Part shown: positions 44,923 to 54,381 of the stretch, in pieces
Layout: every line of letters begins with the position of its first letter
Numbering within the stretch: position 1 is the first letter of the stretch
Translations under genes and position numbers: made by a program
Assembly: GCF_946227985.1 (NCBI RefSeq)
Contig: NZ_CAMKGL010000002.1
Location: 550,294-614,293, forward strand
Length of the DNA stretch: 64,000 nucleotides
Source: Serratia quinivorans
GTDB taxonomy: Bacteria > Pseudomonadota > Gammaproteobacteria > Enterobacterales > Enterobacteriaceae
Direction of reading: 5' to 3'
Notes under the pieces: generated by a model
Seen by the model: only the letters and a program-made list of their open reading frames with translations
What the model was told of the DNA's origin: nothing
The model's database searches: none

Positions 44923-45351
44923 ATGTACAAGACCATATTAGTGCCGATAGATATTGAAGAAGATCTGTTGACCGAGCATGCGCTGGAGCATGTTGAGTAC
45001 CTGGCGAAAATATCCGGTGCCAAAGTGCATTTCTTCCATGCGCTGCCGGATGCTTCGGCATTCGTTACCGCTTATTCTTTCGGTATCAAGGAATTTGAGA
45101 ATCAGGCGGAAGTAAAAGCGGTAGATAAGCTCAAGAAAATCATGTCGGAAATCGACATTCCCCTGGAACGGCTGGATTACACCATCAGCTTTGGTTCACC
45201 GCGCGATGAGGTACTGCAGTTGGCGGATGAGATCGGAGCCGATCTGATCATCATCGGCTCGCGTCGCCCGAGTGTAAAAACCTACCTGCTGGGTTCCAAC
45301 GCGGCGGCCATTGTGCGCCACGCCAATATCTCGGTGATGGTGGTCAGGTAA
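44923..45351 (+). CDS. Universal stress protein, UspF/UspG type
   Basis: 142 residues, Usp alpha/beta fold. ATP-binding type: the VPIDIEED start, then DLIIIGSRRPSVKTYLLGSNAAAIVRHANISVMVVR, whose G-2x-G-9x-G(S/N) loop binds ATP. Related to UspF, which affects adhesion and fimbriation. Monocistronic, with a strong terminator. Preceded by AAGGGATGTGAT upstream of the ATG. Confidence 0.88.
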   Translation: MYKTILVPIDIEEDLLTEHALEHVEYLAKISGAKVHFFHALPDASAFVTAYSFGIKEFENQAEVKAVDKLKKIMSEIDIPLERLDYTISFGSPRDEVLQLADEIGADLIIIGSRRPSVKTYLLGSNAAAIVRHANISVMVVR

Positions 45352-45453
45352 ACCTGTTCAATCAGGCCCGCCTCAGGCTAATGACAAAAGCTCGTTATTA
45401 GGGAGAGCGCCCCTCGGTGCGCTAGGCCCGGGTATCTCAGTCTAAACAATCAA

Positions 45454-45488
45454 AACCAAGCCCGCAGTTTATTATTGCGGGCTTGGTT
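45454..45488. terminator. Very strong bidirectional hairpin
   Basis: AACCAAGCCCGCA (45454-45466) pairs perfectly with TGCGGGCTTGGTT (45476-45488), 13 pairs and a 9-base loop. It separates the usp gene from the convergent reductase gene at 45494. Confidence 0.85.
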
Positions 45489-45493
45489 CGTTA

Positions 45494-46504
45494 TCAGCAG
45501 AGTGCCACAATCTCGTCATATAGCGTCTGCGGCAAGCTAATGCCGTGCTGCTCACTGTACTGCCGATGTTCAAAACGCCGTTCCCCCGGAATACGCGCCC
45601 CTTGCTCGCTCATATCCGCGAATAAGGTTTCTGCCCTGGCCAAATGCGCCGCCTTGTCCGCCCCCAGAAAACGATCGGGATCCATCGCGATGATCAGCTC
45701 GCCACCGTAAGGGGAGGAGCCGGTCTGCCGATCGTAGGCCAGCGACTCTTTACTGGTCATATCGCCAATTAACGGCCCGGCGATCAGTTCAACCATCGCC
45801 GCCAGCGCTGACCCCTTATGTCCGCCAAAGGTCAGCATTGCCCCCTGCAACACACTGGCTGCATCGGTGGAAGGCTCCCCTTGTTGATCGATGCCCCATC
45901 CCGGCGGCAGCGGCGTACCGGCACGGCGATGCAGCTCAATTTCACCGCGTGCCGCCGCGCTGGTGGCCATATCGAAAATAAAGGGCGGGCGCTGCGGGCG
46001 CGGCCAGCCGAAGGCAATCGGATTGGTACCAAACAGCGGCCGGGTTCCTCCAGCCGGCGTGACCCAGGCATGACTGGGGGTGCAGGCCAGTGCCACCAGG
46101 CCTCGATCGGTCAGGGGTTCGATATCGGCCCACAGCGCCGAGTAATGCACACAGTGGTTAATTGCCAATGCAGCGATGCCGTTAGTACGCACCTTATCGA
46201 TAAACGCCGGCAGCGCGGTACGGTAGGCCAGCAACGAAAAAGCATCGTGAGCATCCACCCGCAAGATAGCCGGGGCTTGATCGATAAGCGTTGGGAGCGC
46301 ATCGGCGGATACCTTGCCGGCCAGCAGCGAACGCACGCAGCCAAGTACCCGGTACAAACCATGCGAGGCGCAGCCGTCGCGTTCACCGGCCGTCACATTC
46401 TGCGCCACGGCATCAGCATGTTCGGCACTGAAACCGTTGCTGCGCAATGCGCGCCATGCAAGTTCATAGGCTTCTTTCAGCGTCAGAGTCTGGGTTTGCG
46501 TCAT
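45494..46504 (-). CDS. Ldh2-family NAD(P)H imine reductase (1-pyrroline-2-carboxylate reductase type)
   Basis: 336 residues, malate/L-lactate dehydrogenase (Ldh2) fold. Motifs: AGERDGCASHGLYRV, NHCVHYSALWADIEPLTDRGLVALACTPSHAWVTPAGG, FDMATSAAARGEIELHRRAG (active-site Asp/Met) and FGGHKGSALAAMVELIAG. Members next to hydroxyproline genes reduce 1-pyrroline-2-carboxylate to L-proline, an outlet for trans-3-hydroxyproline or D-proline. Distal gene of the minus-strand operon, 18 bases after the permease. The exact imine substrate is inferred from the neighbours. Confidence 0.8.
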   Translation of the reverse strand: MTQTQTLTLKEAYELAWRALRSNGFSAEHADAVAQNVTAGERDGCASHGLYRVLGCVRSLLAGKVSADALPTLIDQAPAILRVDAHDAFSLLAYRTALPAFIDKVRTNGIAALAINHCVHYSALWADIEPLTDRGLVALACTPSHAWVTPAGGTRPLFGTNPIAFGWPRPQRPPFIFDMATSAAARGEIELHRRAGTPLPPGWGIDQQGEPSTDAASVLQGAMLTFGGHKGSALAAMVELIAGPLIGDMTSKESLAYDRQTGSSPYGGELIIAMDPDRFLGADKAAHLARAETLFADMSEQGARIPGERRFEHRQYSEQHGISLPQTLYDEIVALC

Positions 46505-46522
46505 TACATATCTCCTTTACGG

Positions 46523-48088
46523 TTACTCTTCCTCATCACCGGCAAAATTTGCCTGAGGTAAACAGGTATAGGCGCCCCAGTAATAGATTGCCAACGCAAT
46601 GACCGCCACCGTGAGGGTATCCCACGGGTGACCAATGACGTTGATGCCACCAAAGCTGCCGAGATAGGACGCGACAATAATCAGCGCGTAGAAGGCTATC
46701 AGCCACAGCGACGACCAAATCTGTTGCTTCAGACTGACGGCGTGGGTTGGCACCTTGTTTTTGAACAGGATATAGACCACGAACATCAGGATCTGCAGGC
46801 CCAGCAGCCAGGAAACGGTGTTCCAGCCGGACCAATAGACAATCAGCGCCGAAATGATAAATGACACCGGACCGAGCACGCAGAAGCCGCGCACGAAGAA
46901 GGGGCGCGGCAGATCCGGCGCATTACGGCGCAGACCGGCAGCAGTCACCGGCGCAATGGCGTAGCTGAGCACCAGCGCGGCGGAAACCACGCCGATTAGC
47001 TTCTCCCAGGAGGGGAAAGGCAACGTCCAGAAGATCGACAGCGCAAAGGTCAGCCACAGGGCAGGGCGTGGAATGCCGGACTCACCGTCGACGCGGGTAA
47101 AGATCTTAAAGAAAGTGCCGGCGCGGGCCCAGCCGTACACCACGCGGGGCGTAGCGTTCATGTAAATATTGCCGGTGCCGCTCGGTGAGATAATCGCATC
47201 GCTCACTACCAGAAACGCCAGCCAGCCCATCCCCAGGGTGATGGCGATATCACGGTAAGGCAGTGAGAATTGCTGACTAATACCGGCCCAGCCGCCGCTC
47301 AGCATTTCGCTGGGAATACTGCCGAGGAAGGCCACCTGCAGCAGCACATAAATGATGGTGGACAACACTACCGACAGGATCAGCGCGATAGGAATGGTGC
47401 GCTGCGGATTTTGCACCTCGCTGGCGACCGAGATAATCGGCGTCAACCCCAGATAGGCGAAGATAATGCCCCCGGCGGAGATGGCCGCTTCCACCCCGGC
47501 GGAGCCAAAGGGCGCAAACCCCTGGCTGTGCAGGTTTTCGGGTTTGAAGAAGCTGAACAGCACCACAATCACCAGCAGCGGTACCACAAATTTAATCACG
47601 CTGATCAGATTGTTGGATTTGGCAAAGGTTTTGACGCTGTAGTAATTCAGGGCGAAGAAAAAGCACAGCAGCAGTAGCTGGACCAGCCAACCGATTAGCG
47701 TCGGGTTGCCGGAGCCGGGCTGGCTCAGAAAAGGAAACCAGGCGGCGGCGTACTGGCGGGCCGCGACGATCTCAATCGATATCAGGCTGGAGAAGGCGAT
47801 CAGAGTAATAAACCCCAGCAGATATCCCATCAGTTCGCCGTGGGAGAATACCGGGTAGCGGATAATGCCGCCGGCCCGGGGCAGCGCAGCACCCAGCTCA
47901 CAATAAACAATGCCGAGCAGCAGCACGGCCAACCCGCCGATCAGCCAGGAGTAGATGCCGGCGGGGCCGGCAATGGAGGAAACGTGGCTGGCGGCGAACA
48001 GCCAGCCGGAACCAAAGATTGCGCCCAGGCCGATAAACGTTAAATCGGTGAGCGTAAGCTGCTTCTTGAATTTGCCTTGGGTTGTCAT
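46523..48088 (-). CDS. APC-family amino acid permease, probable hydroxyproline importer
   Basis: 521 residues, twelve to fourteen membrane helices. The N-terminal half has LTLTDLTFIGLGAIFGSGWLFAASHVSSIAGPAGIYSWLIGGLAVLLLGIVYCELGAALPRAGG, the APC substrate-binding unwound helix (GSGW). Its position inside the hydroxyproline operon makes it the likely transporter of trans-4-hydroxy-L-proline, perhaps also proline. No substrate can be deduced from sequence alone. Confidence 0.8.
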   Translation of the reverse strand: MTTQGKFKKQLTLTDLTFIGLGAIFGSGWLFAASHVSSIAGPAGIYSWLIGGLAVLLLGIVYCELGAALPRAGGIIRYPVFSHGELMGYLLGFITLIAFSSLISIEIVAARQYAAAWFPFLSQPGSGNPTLIGWLVQLLLLCFFFALNYYSVKTFAKSNNLISVIKFVVPLLVIVVLFSFFKPENLHSQGFAPFGSAGVEAAISAGGIIFAYLGLTPIISVASEVQNPQRTIPIALILSVVLSTIIYVLLQVAFLGSIPSEMLSGGWAGISQQFSLPYRDIAITLGMGWLAFLVVSDAIISPSGTGNIYMNATPRVVYGWARAGTFFKIFTRVDGESGIPRPALWLTFALSIFWTLPFPSWEKLIGVVSAALVLSYAIAPVTAAGLRRNAPDLPRPFFVRGFCVLGPVSFIISALIVYWSGWNTVSWLLGLQILMFVVYILFKNKVPTHAVSLKQQIWSSLWLIAFYALIIVASYLGSFGGINVIGHPWDTLTVAVIALAIYYWGAYTCLPQANFAGDEEE

Positions 48089-48132
48089 GGAGTTACCCTT
48101 TTGTTATTCGGTGGCATGCAGATGCGGCCGGG

Positions 48133-49743
48133 CTAGTTGCTGGCAGGTGAGTGGATCGGATCTCGGGTGTAAATACCGTTAACCAGCCTTAGCAGGCCGA
48201 GCGGATTACTGTCTTGTAACGCCGGTGGCAACAATGCGGCCGGGTAATTTTGCAAACAAACCGGGCGCAGGAAGCGTTCGATCGCCAGGGAGCCAACCGA
48301 GCTGCCGCGGGCATCGCTGGTGGCCGGATAAGGGCCGCCGTGTACCATGGCGTCGCACACTTCGACCCCGGTCGGGTAGCCATTGAACAGCACCCGTCCC
48401 GCTTTATGGGTCAGCAACTGCGCCAGCGGTGCGGCATCGTCCAGATCCTCTGGGTCGGTCAGCAGCGTGGCGGTCAGTTGGCCTTGCAGACTTTCCAGTG
48501 CGGCGGTCAGTTGCTGGTGATTTTCCACCGCAGCCAAAATGGCTACCGGGCCAAACACTTCCTCCTGCAGCAAGGGATTGCCGCTGAGCAGTAAGCAGAT
48601 ATCGGCCTGATACAGTTGCGGCGCCGCCAGATGGGGCAGTTCCTCAGGATCACCGGCCAGATGGCGAATGCCTTCGTGCTGATCCAGCGCTGCCAATCCG
48701 CTGCGGTAATGTGCCAGCGTGCCGGTATTGAGCATCGGTTGCGGGGCCGCGGCGTTCACCAGCTCGGTTAATTCACCGATAAACTGGCTGAATGCTTCAC
48801 CGCGTTGGCCGATGATCAGCCCCGGCTTGGTACAGAATTGGCCGCAACCCAGAGTGAATGAGGCCACCAGCTCGCGTGCGATCTGCTGCCCACGTTGGGC
48901 TAAGGCCTGCGGCATGATGATCAGCGGGTTGATGCTCGACATCTCGGCAAACACCGGGATGGGATGCGGACGGCGCATGGCCAGGTTGAACAAAGCTCTG
49001 CCGCCGCGCAGCGAACCGGTAAAGCCCACCGCTTGAATGGCCGGGTGCTGTACCAGTTCCGCGCCAATGTGGTCGCCGTAAATCATGTTGAATACCCCGG
49101 GCGGGATCTGTTGCTGCTCTCTGGCCCGTTCAATCGCCTGTGCGGTCAGCTCGGCGGTGATCATGTGGCCAGTGTGCGCCTTGAATACCACCGGGCAACC
49201 TGCGGCCAAGGCGGCGGCGGTATCACCGCCGGCGGTGGAGAAAGCCAACGGGAAATTGCTGGCGCCAAACACGGCGACCGGGCCGAGGGCGGTACGGTAT
49301 TGGCGCAGGTCCGGACGCGGCAGCGGTGTTCTCTGCGGCAAGGCGCAGTCTATGCGTACGCCGTGCACATCTCCGCGACGCAACAGGCTGGCAAATAACC
49401 GCATCTGGCCGCTGGTTCTGGCACGTTCGCCACTCAGACGCGCTAATGGCAGGGCGGTTTCCTGCATGGCGTAGTTGAAAAAGTCCTCATCCAGTGCATC
49501 CAACTGCCCGGCAATCGCCTCAAGAAAGTCGGCCCTGCGTTCGGCGCTGAGCTGAGAATAGGCGGTGAACGCCTGTGCGGCGGCACCGGCGGCGGCGGCG
49601 GTTTCTGCGATGCTGGCCGAGAAAAAACGGTGGCCGGTCGGCTGGCCGTTATCGGCACGCAGGCTGACCAGTTCGGCCTCACCGCTGGCGCGGCGTTGGC
49701 CGCCGATAAACTGTTGACCACGGATGGTATAAGCGTTGGGCAT
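48133..49743 (-). CDS. 2-Oxoglutarate semialdehyde dehydrogenase
   Basis: 536 residues, aldehyde dehydrogenase fold. Cofactor and active-site motifs: GPVAVFGASNFPLAFSTAGGDTAAALAAGCPVVFKAHTGH, GFTGSLRGGRALFNLA, AEMSSINPLI with the general-base Glu, and LGCGQFCTKPGLI with the catalytic Cys. This pattern defines the 2,5-dioxopentanoate branch. It finishes hydroxyproline breakdown by making 2-oxoglutarate. The ATG at 49743 follows a GGGGGA site; the 19-residue extension is unsupported. It lies 57 bases after the deaminase gene. Confidence 0.9.
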   Translation of the reverse strand: MPNAYTIRGQQFIGGQRRASGEAELVSLRADNGQPTGHRFFSASIAETAAAAGAAAQAFTAYSQLSAERRADFLEAIAGQLDALDEDFFNYAMQETALPLARLSGERARTSGQMRLFASLLRRGDVHGVRIDCALPQRTPLPRPDLRQYRTALGPVAVFGASNFPLAFSTAGGDTAAALAAGCPVVFKAHTGHMITAELTAQAIERAREQQQIPPGVFNMIYGDHIGAELVQHPAIQAVGFTGSLRGGRALFNLAMRRPHPIPVFAEMSSINPLIIMPQALAQRGQQIARELVASFTLGCGQFCTKPGLIIGQRGEAFSQFIGELTELVNAAAPQPMLNTGTLAHYRSGLAALDQHEGIRHLAGDPEELPHLAAPQLYQADICLLLSGNPLLQEEVFGPVAILAAVENHQQLTAALESLQGQLTATLLTDPEDLDDAAPLAQLLTHKAGRVLFNGYPTGVEVCDAMVHGGPYPATSDARGSSVGSLAIERFLRPVCLQNYPAALLPPALQDSNPLGLLRLVNGIYTRDPIHSPASN

Positions 49744-49800
49744 GGGTTCCCCCGGTTGGCTGGTGTTCAGGCCCGGCAGGCGGCCGGGCCTGAGTGACAA

Positions 49801-50721
49801 TTACAGGCCGACGTCCGGCAATTCAGGGCGGTTTGCCAGCGCTTTTTTAACCACGGCGGTGACTTCTGACAGGGTATCGCCCTGTAATGCCAGGCGTGGC
49901 GGGCGAGTGATTGAACTGCCGCGGCCGACCAACTCTTCACACAGCTTGATGCACTGCACCAGATCCGGACGAGCGTCCAGATGCAGCAACGGCATAAACC
50001 AGCTATACAGCGCCAGGGCTTCCTCAAAGCGTTTTTGCTTCGCCAGACGGAACAGCGTTTCCCCTTCACGCGGGAAGGCGTTGGACATGCCGGAGATCCA
50101 GCCTTCGGCACCGACGGCGATACTTTCCAGCACCACATCATCAAGCCCGGCGAACAGCACAAAGCGATCGCCCACTTCGTTGCGCAGGTCGATAAAGCGG
50201 CGGGTGTCGCCGGAAGAGTCCTTGAAACAGACAATGTTTTCGCAATCGACCAATGACGTCAGGATGTCGGGCGTCACGTCGTTTTTGTAAATTGGCGGGT
50301 TGTTGTAGACCATGATCGGCAGATCGGTGGCACCGGCAACGCTGCGAAAGTGGGCGGCAGTTTCATGGGGTTTGGCGGAGTAGACCAGCGCAGGCATGAC
50401 CATGATGCCGTCGACGCCGACCTTTTGCGCTTCTTGCGCCATGTTGCGAGCAAAGGCAGTCGTGAACTCGGCAATGCCGGCAATCACCGGTACTTTGCCT
50501 TGTGCCGCATCGCGTGCCACTTCAATCACCGATAATTTTTCCTGAACGGTCATCGAGGTGTTTTCACCCACGGTGCCACACACCACCAGGCCGGAAACAC
50601 CGTCCTTGACCAGGTTTTTGATCACCGTATGGGTGGCATCGAGATCCAGAGAGAAATCGCTACGAAACTGAGTGCTGACCGCCGGGAACACGCCGCTCCA
50701 GCTAATGGCTTTATGGCTCAT
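49801..50721 (-). CDS. 1-Pyrroline-4-hydroxy-2-carboxylate deaminase (DHDPS family)
   Basis: 306 residues, class I aldolase-like TIM barrel. The Schiff-base Lys is in ENIVCFKDSSGDTRRF and the Tyr in DLPIMVYNNPPIYKNDV; CGTVGENTSMTVQEK replaces the usual GTTGE loop. In hydroxyproline clusters this family removes ammonia and water from 1-pyrroline-4-hydroxy-2-carboxylate, giving 2-oxoglutarate semialdehyde. First gene of the minus-strand operon. ATG at 50721 has AGGAT upstream. Confidence 0.9.
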   Translation of the reverse strand: MSHKAISWSGVFPAVSTQFRSDFSLDLDATHTVIKNLVKDGVSGLVVCGTVGENTSMTVQEKLSVIEVARDAAQGKVPVIAGIAEFTTAFARNMAQEAQKVGVDGIMVMPALVYSAKPHETAAHFRSVAGATDLPIMVYNNPPIYKNDVTPDILTSLVDCENIVCFKDSSGDTRRFIDLRNEVGDRFVLFAGLDDVVLESIAVGAEGWISGMSNAFPREGETLFRLAKQKRFEEALALYSWFMPLLHLDARPDLVQCIKLCEELVGRGSSITRPPRLALQGDTLSEVTAVVKKALANRPELPDVGL

Positions 50722-50929
50722 AGTGTTTATCCTGTCGTCCAAGTTTGTTAATCAATGGTGAATTATTGGTAAAATCCAATCACAGATTGACCTGTATTGT
50801 CCGCAGGGGCTTGACGGTTTTCTCCGAATGCCACGACGAAATTGGCACAGTGGTGCAGAGCATCAGGCAAGCAAAAACCTGGCCGTCAAAGCGCCGAAAA
50901 TAAACTTTTTGAGAAGATAAATCAGTGGA

Positions 50930-51775
50930 TTATGGCGTGATGCTAATACGGAAGTCACGTGGTGTGGAGCCGGTCATGGCTTTGAATTGGCGGCTGAATG
51001 CACTGTGATCGGTGTAACCGCACTGCAGGGCGATGTCGGTTATGGGTAAATCGCCGGCCAGCAGTTCGGTGGCCTTTTCCAGCCGCACCTTGTGGATCAT
51101 CTGGCGTGGTGTGAGGTGGAAAATACGTTTGCAGTAGCGCTCTATCTGCGCCACGGAAAGGGCGGTGAGGGCGGTTAATTCCTCCAGGGCAATAGGTCGG
51201 GCATAGTGTTGACGAATATAGACGTCGATCGCCGCCAGTCGTTGATAGGCAGGATGGTTGGCTTTGGCCTCCTGCAGATCGTGCGAGATGCCTGCCATGC
51301 CGATGATTTTGCCATGCACATCGTACAGTGCCAGCTTTTGTGTCAGGCACCAGCCGGTCTCGCGCCCACTGTATAAGTGCATCTCCAGTTGATCCTGGAT
51401 CAGTACGCCGTTACGCAATACGCGCAGATCCTGTTCGGTATAACCTGACCCTAATTGGGTCGGAAACACCTCCGCCGAGGTTTTCCCCAGCAGTGGGGTG
51501 ACGGTTTTAAAGCCACAACGCTTGGCCAGCGTCAGGTTGGCCAGCAGGTAACGCGCTTGCAGGTCTTTGATGAAGAACACCACGTTGGGAATGGCGTTGA
51601 GCAGCGGCGCAATCAAAGCCAGTGAATTTAGCAGATCGTGCAGGGTGTTCGGACGTTGTTGCGCCAGTCCATCACACCAGCGGGACAGTTGTTCAACGGC
51701 AAAAATGTCTTCTTCCGGTTCCTCGATAAGGGGGAGAGGAGCCGTAACAAGCTGATGATCCTGGACTAAACGCAT
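50930..51775 (-). CDS. AraC-family regulator with a PAS sensor domain
   Basis: 281 residues. A central PAS-like domain (NAIPNVVFFIKDLQARYLLANLTLAKRCGFKTVTPLLGKTSAEVFP...) is followed by a C-terminal AraC double HTH (AIDVYIRQHYARPIALEELTALTALSVAQIERYCKRIFHLTPRQMIHKVRLEKATELLAGDLPITDIALQCGYTDHSAFSRQFKAMTGSTP). Such PAS-AraC proteins control hydroxyproline genes in related bacteria. ATG at 51775 has AAGGT upstream; the GTG upstream is ignored. It lies between the two catabolic units and probably activates both. Confidence 0.86.
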   Translation of the reverse strand: MRLVQDHQLVTAPLPLIEEPEEDIFAVEQLSRWCDGLAQQRPNTLHDLLNSLALIAPLLNAIPNVVFFIKDLQARYLLANLTLAKRCGFKTVTPLLGKTSAEVFPTQLGSGYTEQDLRVLRNGVLIQDQLEMHLYSGRETGWCLTQKLALYDVHGKIIGMAGISHDLQEAKANHPAYQRLAAIDVYIRQHYARPIALEELTALTALSVAQIERYCKRIFHLTPRQMIHKVRLEKATELLAGDLPITDIALQCGYTDHSAFSRQFKAMTGSTPRDFRISITP

Positions 51776-51887
51776 AGCATTACCTTTCCCGCTGGGTGAC
51801 ACAGAATCTGAAGCGGCCGGACAGGCCGTTTTTGGCGCGCTTAATCAATATTAACTTTCTGATAACTTTTCAAGCGTAGCTGCCAAT

Positions 51888-51988
51888 TATGCGGATCACC
51901 GCATACTTTTGCTCACTGGATTATCCCGGCCCGGTTAAACCTGCCGGGGGAATTGTGCTGATTTCTGCATTTGCCACGCCGAAATGCA
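51888..51988. promoter_or_regulatory. Three dyads between the AraC regulator and the epimerase
   Basis: TATGCGG-ATCA-CCGCATA (51888-51905, 7 perfect pairs); CCCGGC (51925-51930) with GCCGGG (51943-51948) around GGTTAAACC; TGCATTT-N9-AAATGCA (51966-51988). The first is the best operator candidate because it is compact and lies nearest the regulator. The region carries the divergent promoters, not individually placed. Confidence 0.5.
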
Positions 51989-52058
51989 TCAAGCCGCCGT
52001 CAGCAGATTCGGTCAGTCTAGCGCCATCGGTAACATTTCATTAACCCAGGAGACTCCG

Positions 52059-53006
52059 ATGGCACTTTCTTCGCATTTCACCGCGCTGCGGGCGATCGAT
52101 TCCCATACCGCCGGGGAACCCACCCGACTGATTGTCGAAGGGTTCCCCGATTTGGGCACCGGCAGTATGGCTGAGCGCAAGGCGCTGTTTGCTCACCGGT
52201 ATGACGACTGGCGTAGTGCGATCATTCTGGAACCTCGGGGTAACGACGTGCTGGTGGGGGCCTTGCTGTGCCAGCCCTGCTCACCGCAGGCCGCCGCCGG
52301 GGTGATTTTCTTCAACAACAGCGGTTATTTGGGCATGTGCGGTCATGGCACCATAGGTCTTGTGGCCTCACTGGCCTATCTGGGGCGAATTGGCGTCGGT
52401 GAGCACCTGATCGAAACCCCGGTGGGTACGGTGAACGCCATCTTGCATCAGGACGGCAGCGTGACGGTGGAAAACGTACCGGCCTATCGTTATCGCCATC
52501 AGGTCAGGGTTGAGGTCAGCGGTTACGGACCGGTGGTGGGCGATATTGCCTGGGGGGGGAACTGGTTTTTTCTGATCGGCGAACATCCTTTGGCGATCAA
52601 TACGCAAAATCTGGATGCGCTGACTGCGTTTAGCTGGGCAGTGCGCCAGGCGCTTGAGAGCGCAGGGATTTATGGGGAAGACGGCGGCGTTATTGACCAT
52701 ATCGAACTCTTTGCCGACGACGTGCAGGCCGACAGTCGCAACTTCGTGCTGTGTCCTGGCAAGGCTTACGATCGCTCGCCCTGCGGCACCGGGACCAGCG
52801 CCAAACTGGCCTGCCTGGCGGCCGACGGCAAATTGCAGCCGGGTGAGATTTGGCACCAGGCGAGCGTGATTGGCAGTCGATTCAGTGGCTATTATCAGCG
52901 CAGTGGCGATCGCGTGACTCCCTTTATTCGTGGGCAAGCTTACGTGTGTGCTGACAGCCAACTGCTGCTGGATGAGCGCGATCCCTTCGTTTGGGGGATC
53001 CGCTGA
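52059..53006 (+). CDS. 4-Hydroxyproline epimerase (proline-racemase family)
   Basis: 315 residues. Both catalytic Cys are present: [15 protein letters not shown] (about residue 91) and [15 protein letters not shown] (about 243), so it is an epimerase and not the related Cys/Thr trans-3-hydroxyproline dehydratase. It turns trans-4-hydroxy-L-proline into cis-4-hydroxy-D-proline. The start at 52059 follows a CAGGAGA site and gives the family length. The stop overlaps the next start in TGATG, so translation is coupled. Confidence 0.93.
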   Translation: MALSSHFTALRAIDSHTAGEPTRLIVEGFPDLGTGSMAERKALFAHRYDDWRSAIILEPRGNDVLVGALLCQPCSPQAAAGVIFFNNSGYLGMCGHGTIGLVASLAYLGRIGVGEHLIETPVGTVNAILHQDGSVTVENVPAYRYRHQVRVEVSGYGPVVGDIAWGGNWFFLIGEHPLAINTQNLDALTAFSWAVRQALESAGIYGEDGGVIDHIELFADDVQADSRNFVLCPGKAYDRSPCGTGTSAKLACLAADGKLQPGEIWHQASVIGSRFSGYYQRSGDRVTPFIRGQAYVCADSQLLLDERDPFVWGIR

Positions 53007-54130
53007 TGATTGCCGGCAGGCGGGCGGATGCGATTGTGGTGGGGGCCGGCATTATCGGCGCTGCCTGCACCTGGCGGCTGGCGCAGCAAGGATTACACGT
53101 TTTGCTGGTGGACAACCAGCGTGCCGGTGCAACGGCGGCCGGTATGGGGCACCTGGTATGCGTGGACGATAATCCTGCCGAGCTGGCTTTAAGCGCCTAT
53201 TCATTGCAACTGTGGCGCAGTCTGGTGGATCGCATGCCGGAAGGCTGCGCCTGGCGTGGCTGCGGTACGCTGTGGCTGGCGGAACGGGACGATGAAATGG
53301 CGATTGCCAAAGGTAAACTGCAACGCATGACCGAATACGGTGTGGCGAGCGAAGTACTGAGCGCCGCGCAGGTTGCTGCTCTTGAACCCATGCTGCGGTC
53401 CGGACTGGCCGGCGGCTTGCGTGTGCCGGGCGACGGCATTGTTTATGCGCCCAACGTCGCCCGCTGGTTAGTGGCCGACGCCGGACCGGCGGTCAGGGTC
53501 ATTGCGGGTGAAGCCGTTGCGCTGGAACAGCAGGCGCTGGTGCTGGCGAGCGGCGAACGTTTAACCGCACCGGTAGTGGTGCTGGCCTGTGGCCTGCAAG
53601 CCGACAGGTTATTGGAGCAACCCTTGTTACGCGCCAAAAAAGGGCATCTGGCGATCACCGATCGCTACCCACAACGGGTACACCACCAATTGGTTGAGTT
53701 GGGTTATGGTGCCAGCGCGCACGCCAGCGACGGGACTTCGGTGGCGTTTAACGTTCAGGCGCGGCCAACCGGCCAGCTGTTGATTGGCTCCTCCCGCCAG
53801 TTTGACGCCCCAGACAGCACTATCGACATGCCGTTACTGGCCGCCATGCTGGCACGTGCCAACACTTTTCTTCCTGCCCTGGCGCAGATGAACATTATCC
53901 GCTGCTGGACTGGCCTGCGCGCCGCGTCCGCCGACGGTCTGCCGCTACTTGGGCCGCATCCCCAGCATCGCGGGCTATGGTTGGCATTGGGGCATGAGGG
54001 CCTGGGGGTTACCACCGCGCTGGGCAGTGCCGCGTTGATTGCCGCGCAGATCCATAATCATCGACCGGCGATTGATGATACCCCTTACCTGGCTGCACGA
54101 ATGTTCCCTAAGGAGGCGTTGCCGGTATGA
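53006..54130 (+). CDS. D-hydroxyproline dehydrogenase, FAD subunit (DAO type)
   Basis: 374 residues. N-terminal FAD fold AIVVGAGIIGAACTWRLAQQGLHVLLVDNQRAGATAAGMGH, then the D-amino-acid-oxidase/glycine-oxidase-like substrate domain and the C-terminal FAD segment RCWTGLRAASADGLPLLGPHPQHRGLWLALGHEGLGVTTALGSAALIA. It oxidises cis-4-hydroxy-D-proline to 1-pyrroline-4-hydroxy-2-carboxylate together with the next two proteins. The ATG at 53006 overlaps the epimerase stop (TGATG); the upstream ATG within the epimerase gene is not used. Confidence 0.9.
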   Translation: MIAGRRADAIVVGAGIIGAACTWRLAQQGLHVLLVDNQRAGATAAGMGHLVCVDDNPAELALSAYSLQLWRSLVDRMPEGCAWRGCGTLWLAERDDEMAIAKGKLQRMTEYGVASEVLSAAQVAALEPMLRSGLAGGLRVPGDGIVYAPNVARWLVADAGPAVRVIAGEAVALEQQALVLASGERLTAPVVVLACGLQADRLLEQPLLRAKKGHLAITDRYPQRVHHQLVELGYGASAHASDGTSVAFNVQARPTGQLLIGSSRQFDAPDSTIDMPLLAAMLARANTFLPALAQMNIIRCWTGLRAASADGLPLLGPHPQHRGLWLALGHEGLGVTTALGSAALIAAQIHNHRPAIDDTPYLAARMFPKEALPV

Positions 54131-54381
54131 AACAAAATCGACTGACGTTGACCCTCAACGGCGAAAGTCTCTGTGTACCCGAAGGGTTAAGCGTAGCCGC
54201 AGCGCTCAGCCTGAGCGGGATGGACAGCTGCCGCATTTCGGTCAATGGGCAACCTCGCGCGCCGTTTTGCGGTATGGGCATCTGCCAGGAATGCCGCGTT
54301 ACGGTGAATGGCCTGCGGCGGCTGGCGTGTCAGACGCTGTGCCGGCCGGGAATGCGTATTGAGAGGACAGAAAATGAGTGA
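54127..54381 (+). CDS. D-hydroxyproline dehydrogenase, 2Fe-2S subunit
   Basis: 84 residues, a plant-type ferredoxin-like (Fer2_4) domain with Cys ligands in PFCGMGICQECRVTVNG and LACQTLCRPGM. In such heterotrimeric dehydrogenases it carries electrons between the two flavin subunits. Overlaps the preceding gene by 4 bases (ATGA) and the following one by 8 bases. Confidence 0.9.
   Translation: MKQNRLTLTLNGESLCVPEGLSVAAALSLSGMDSCRISVNGQPRAPFCGMGICQECRVTVNGLRRLACQTLCRPGMRIERTENE

Noticed and set aside
37820..45351. luxI autoinducer synthase near the LuxR gene
   Set aside because: No gene in or around the cluster resembles LuxI; the regulator appears to be a solo.
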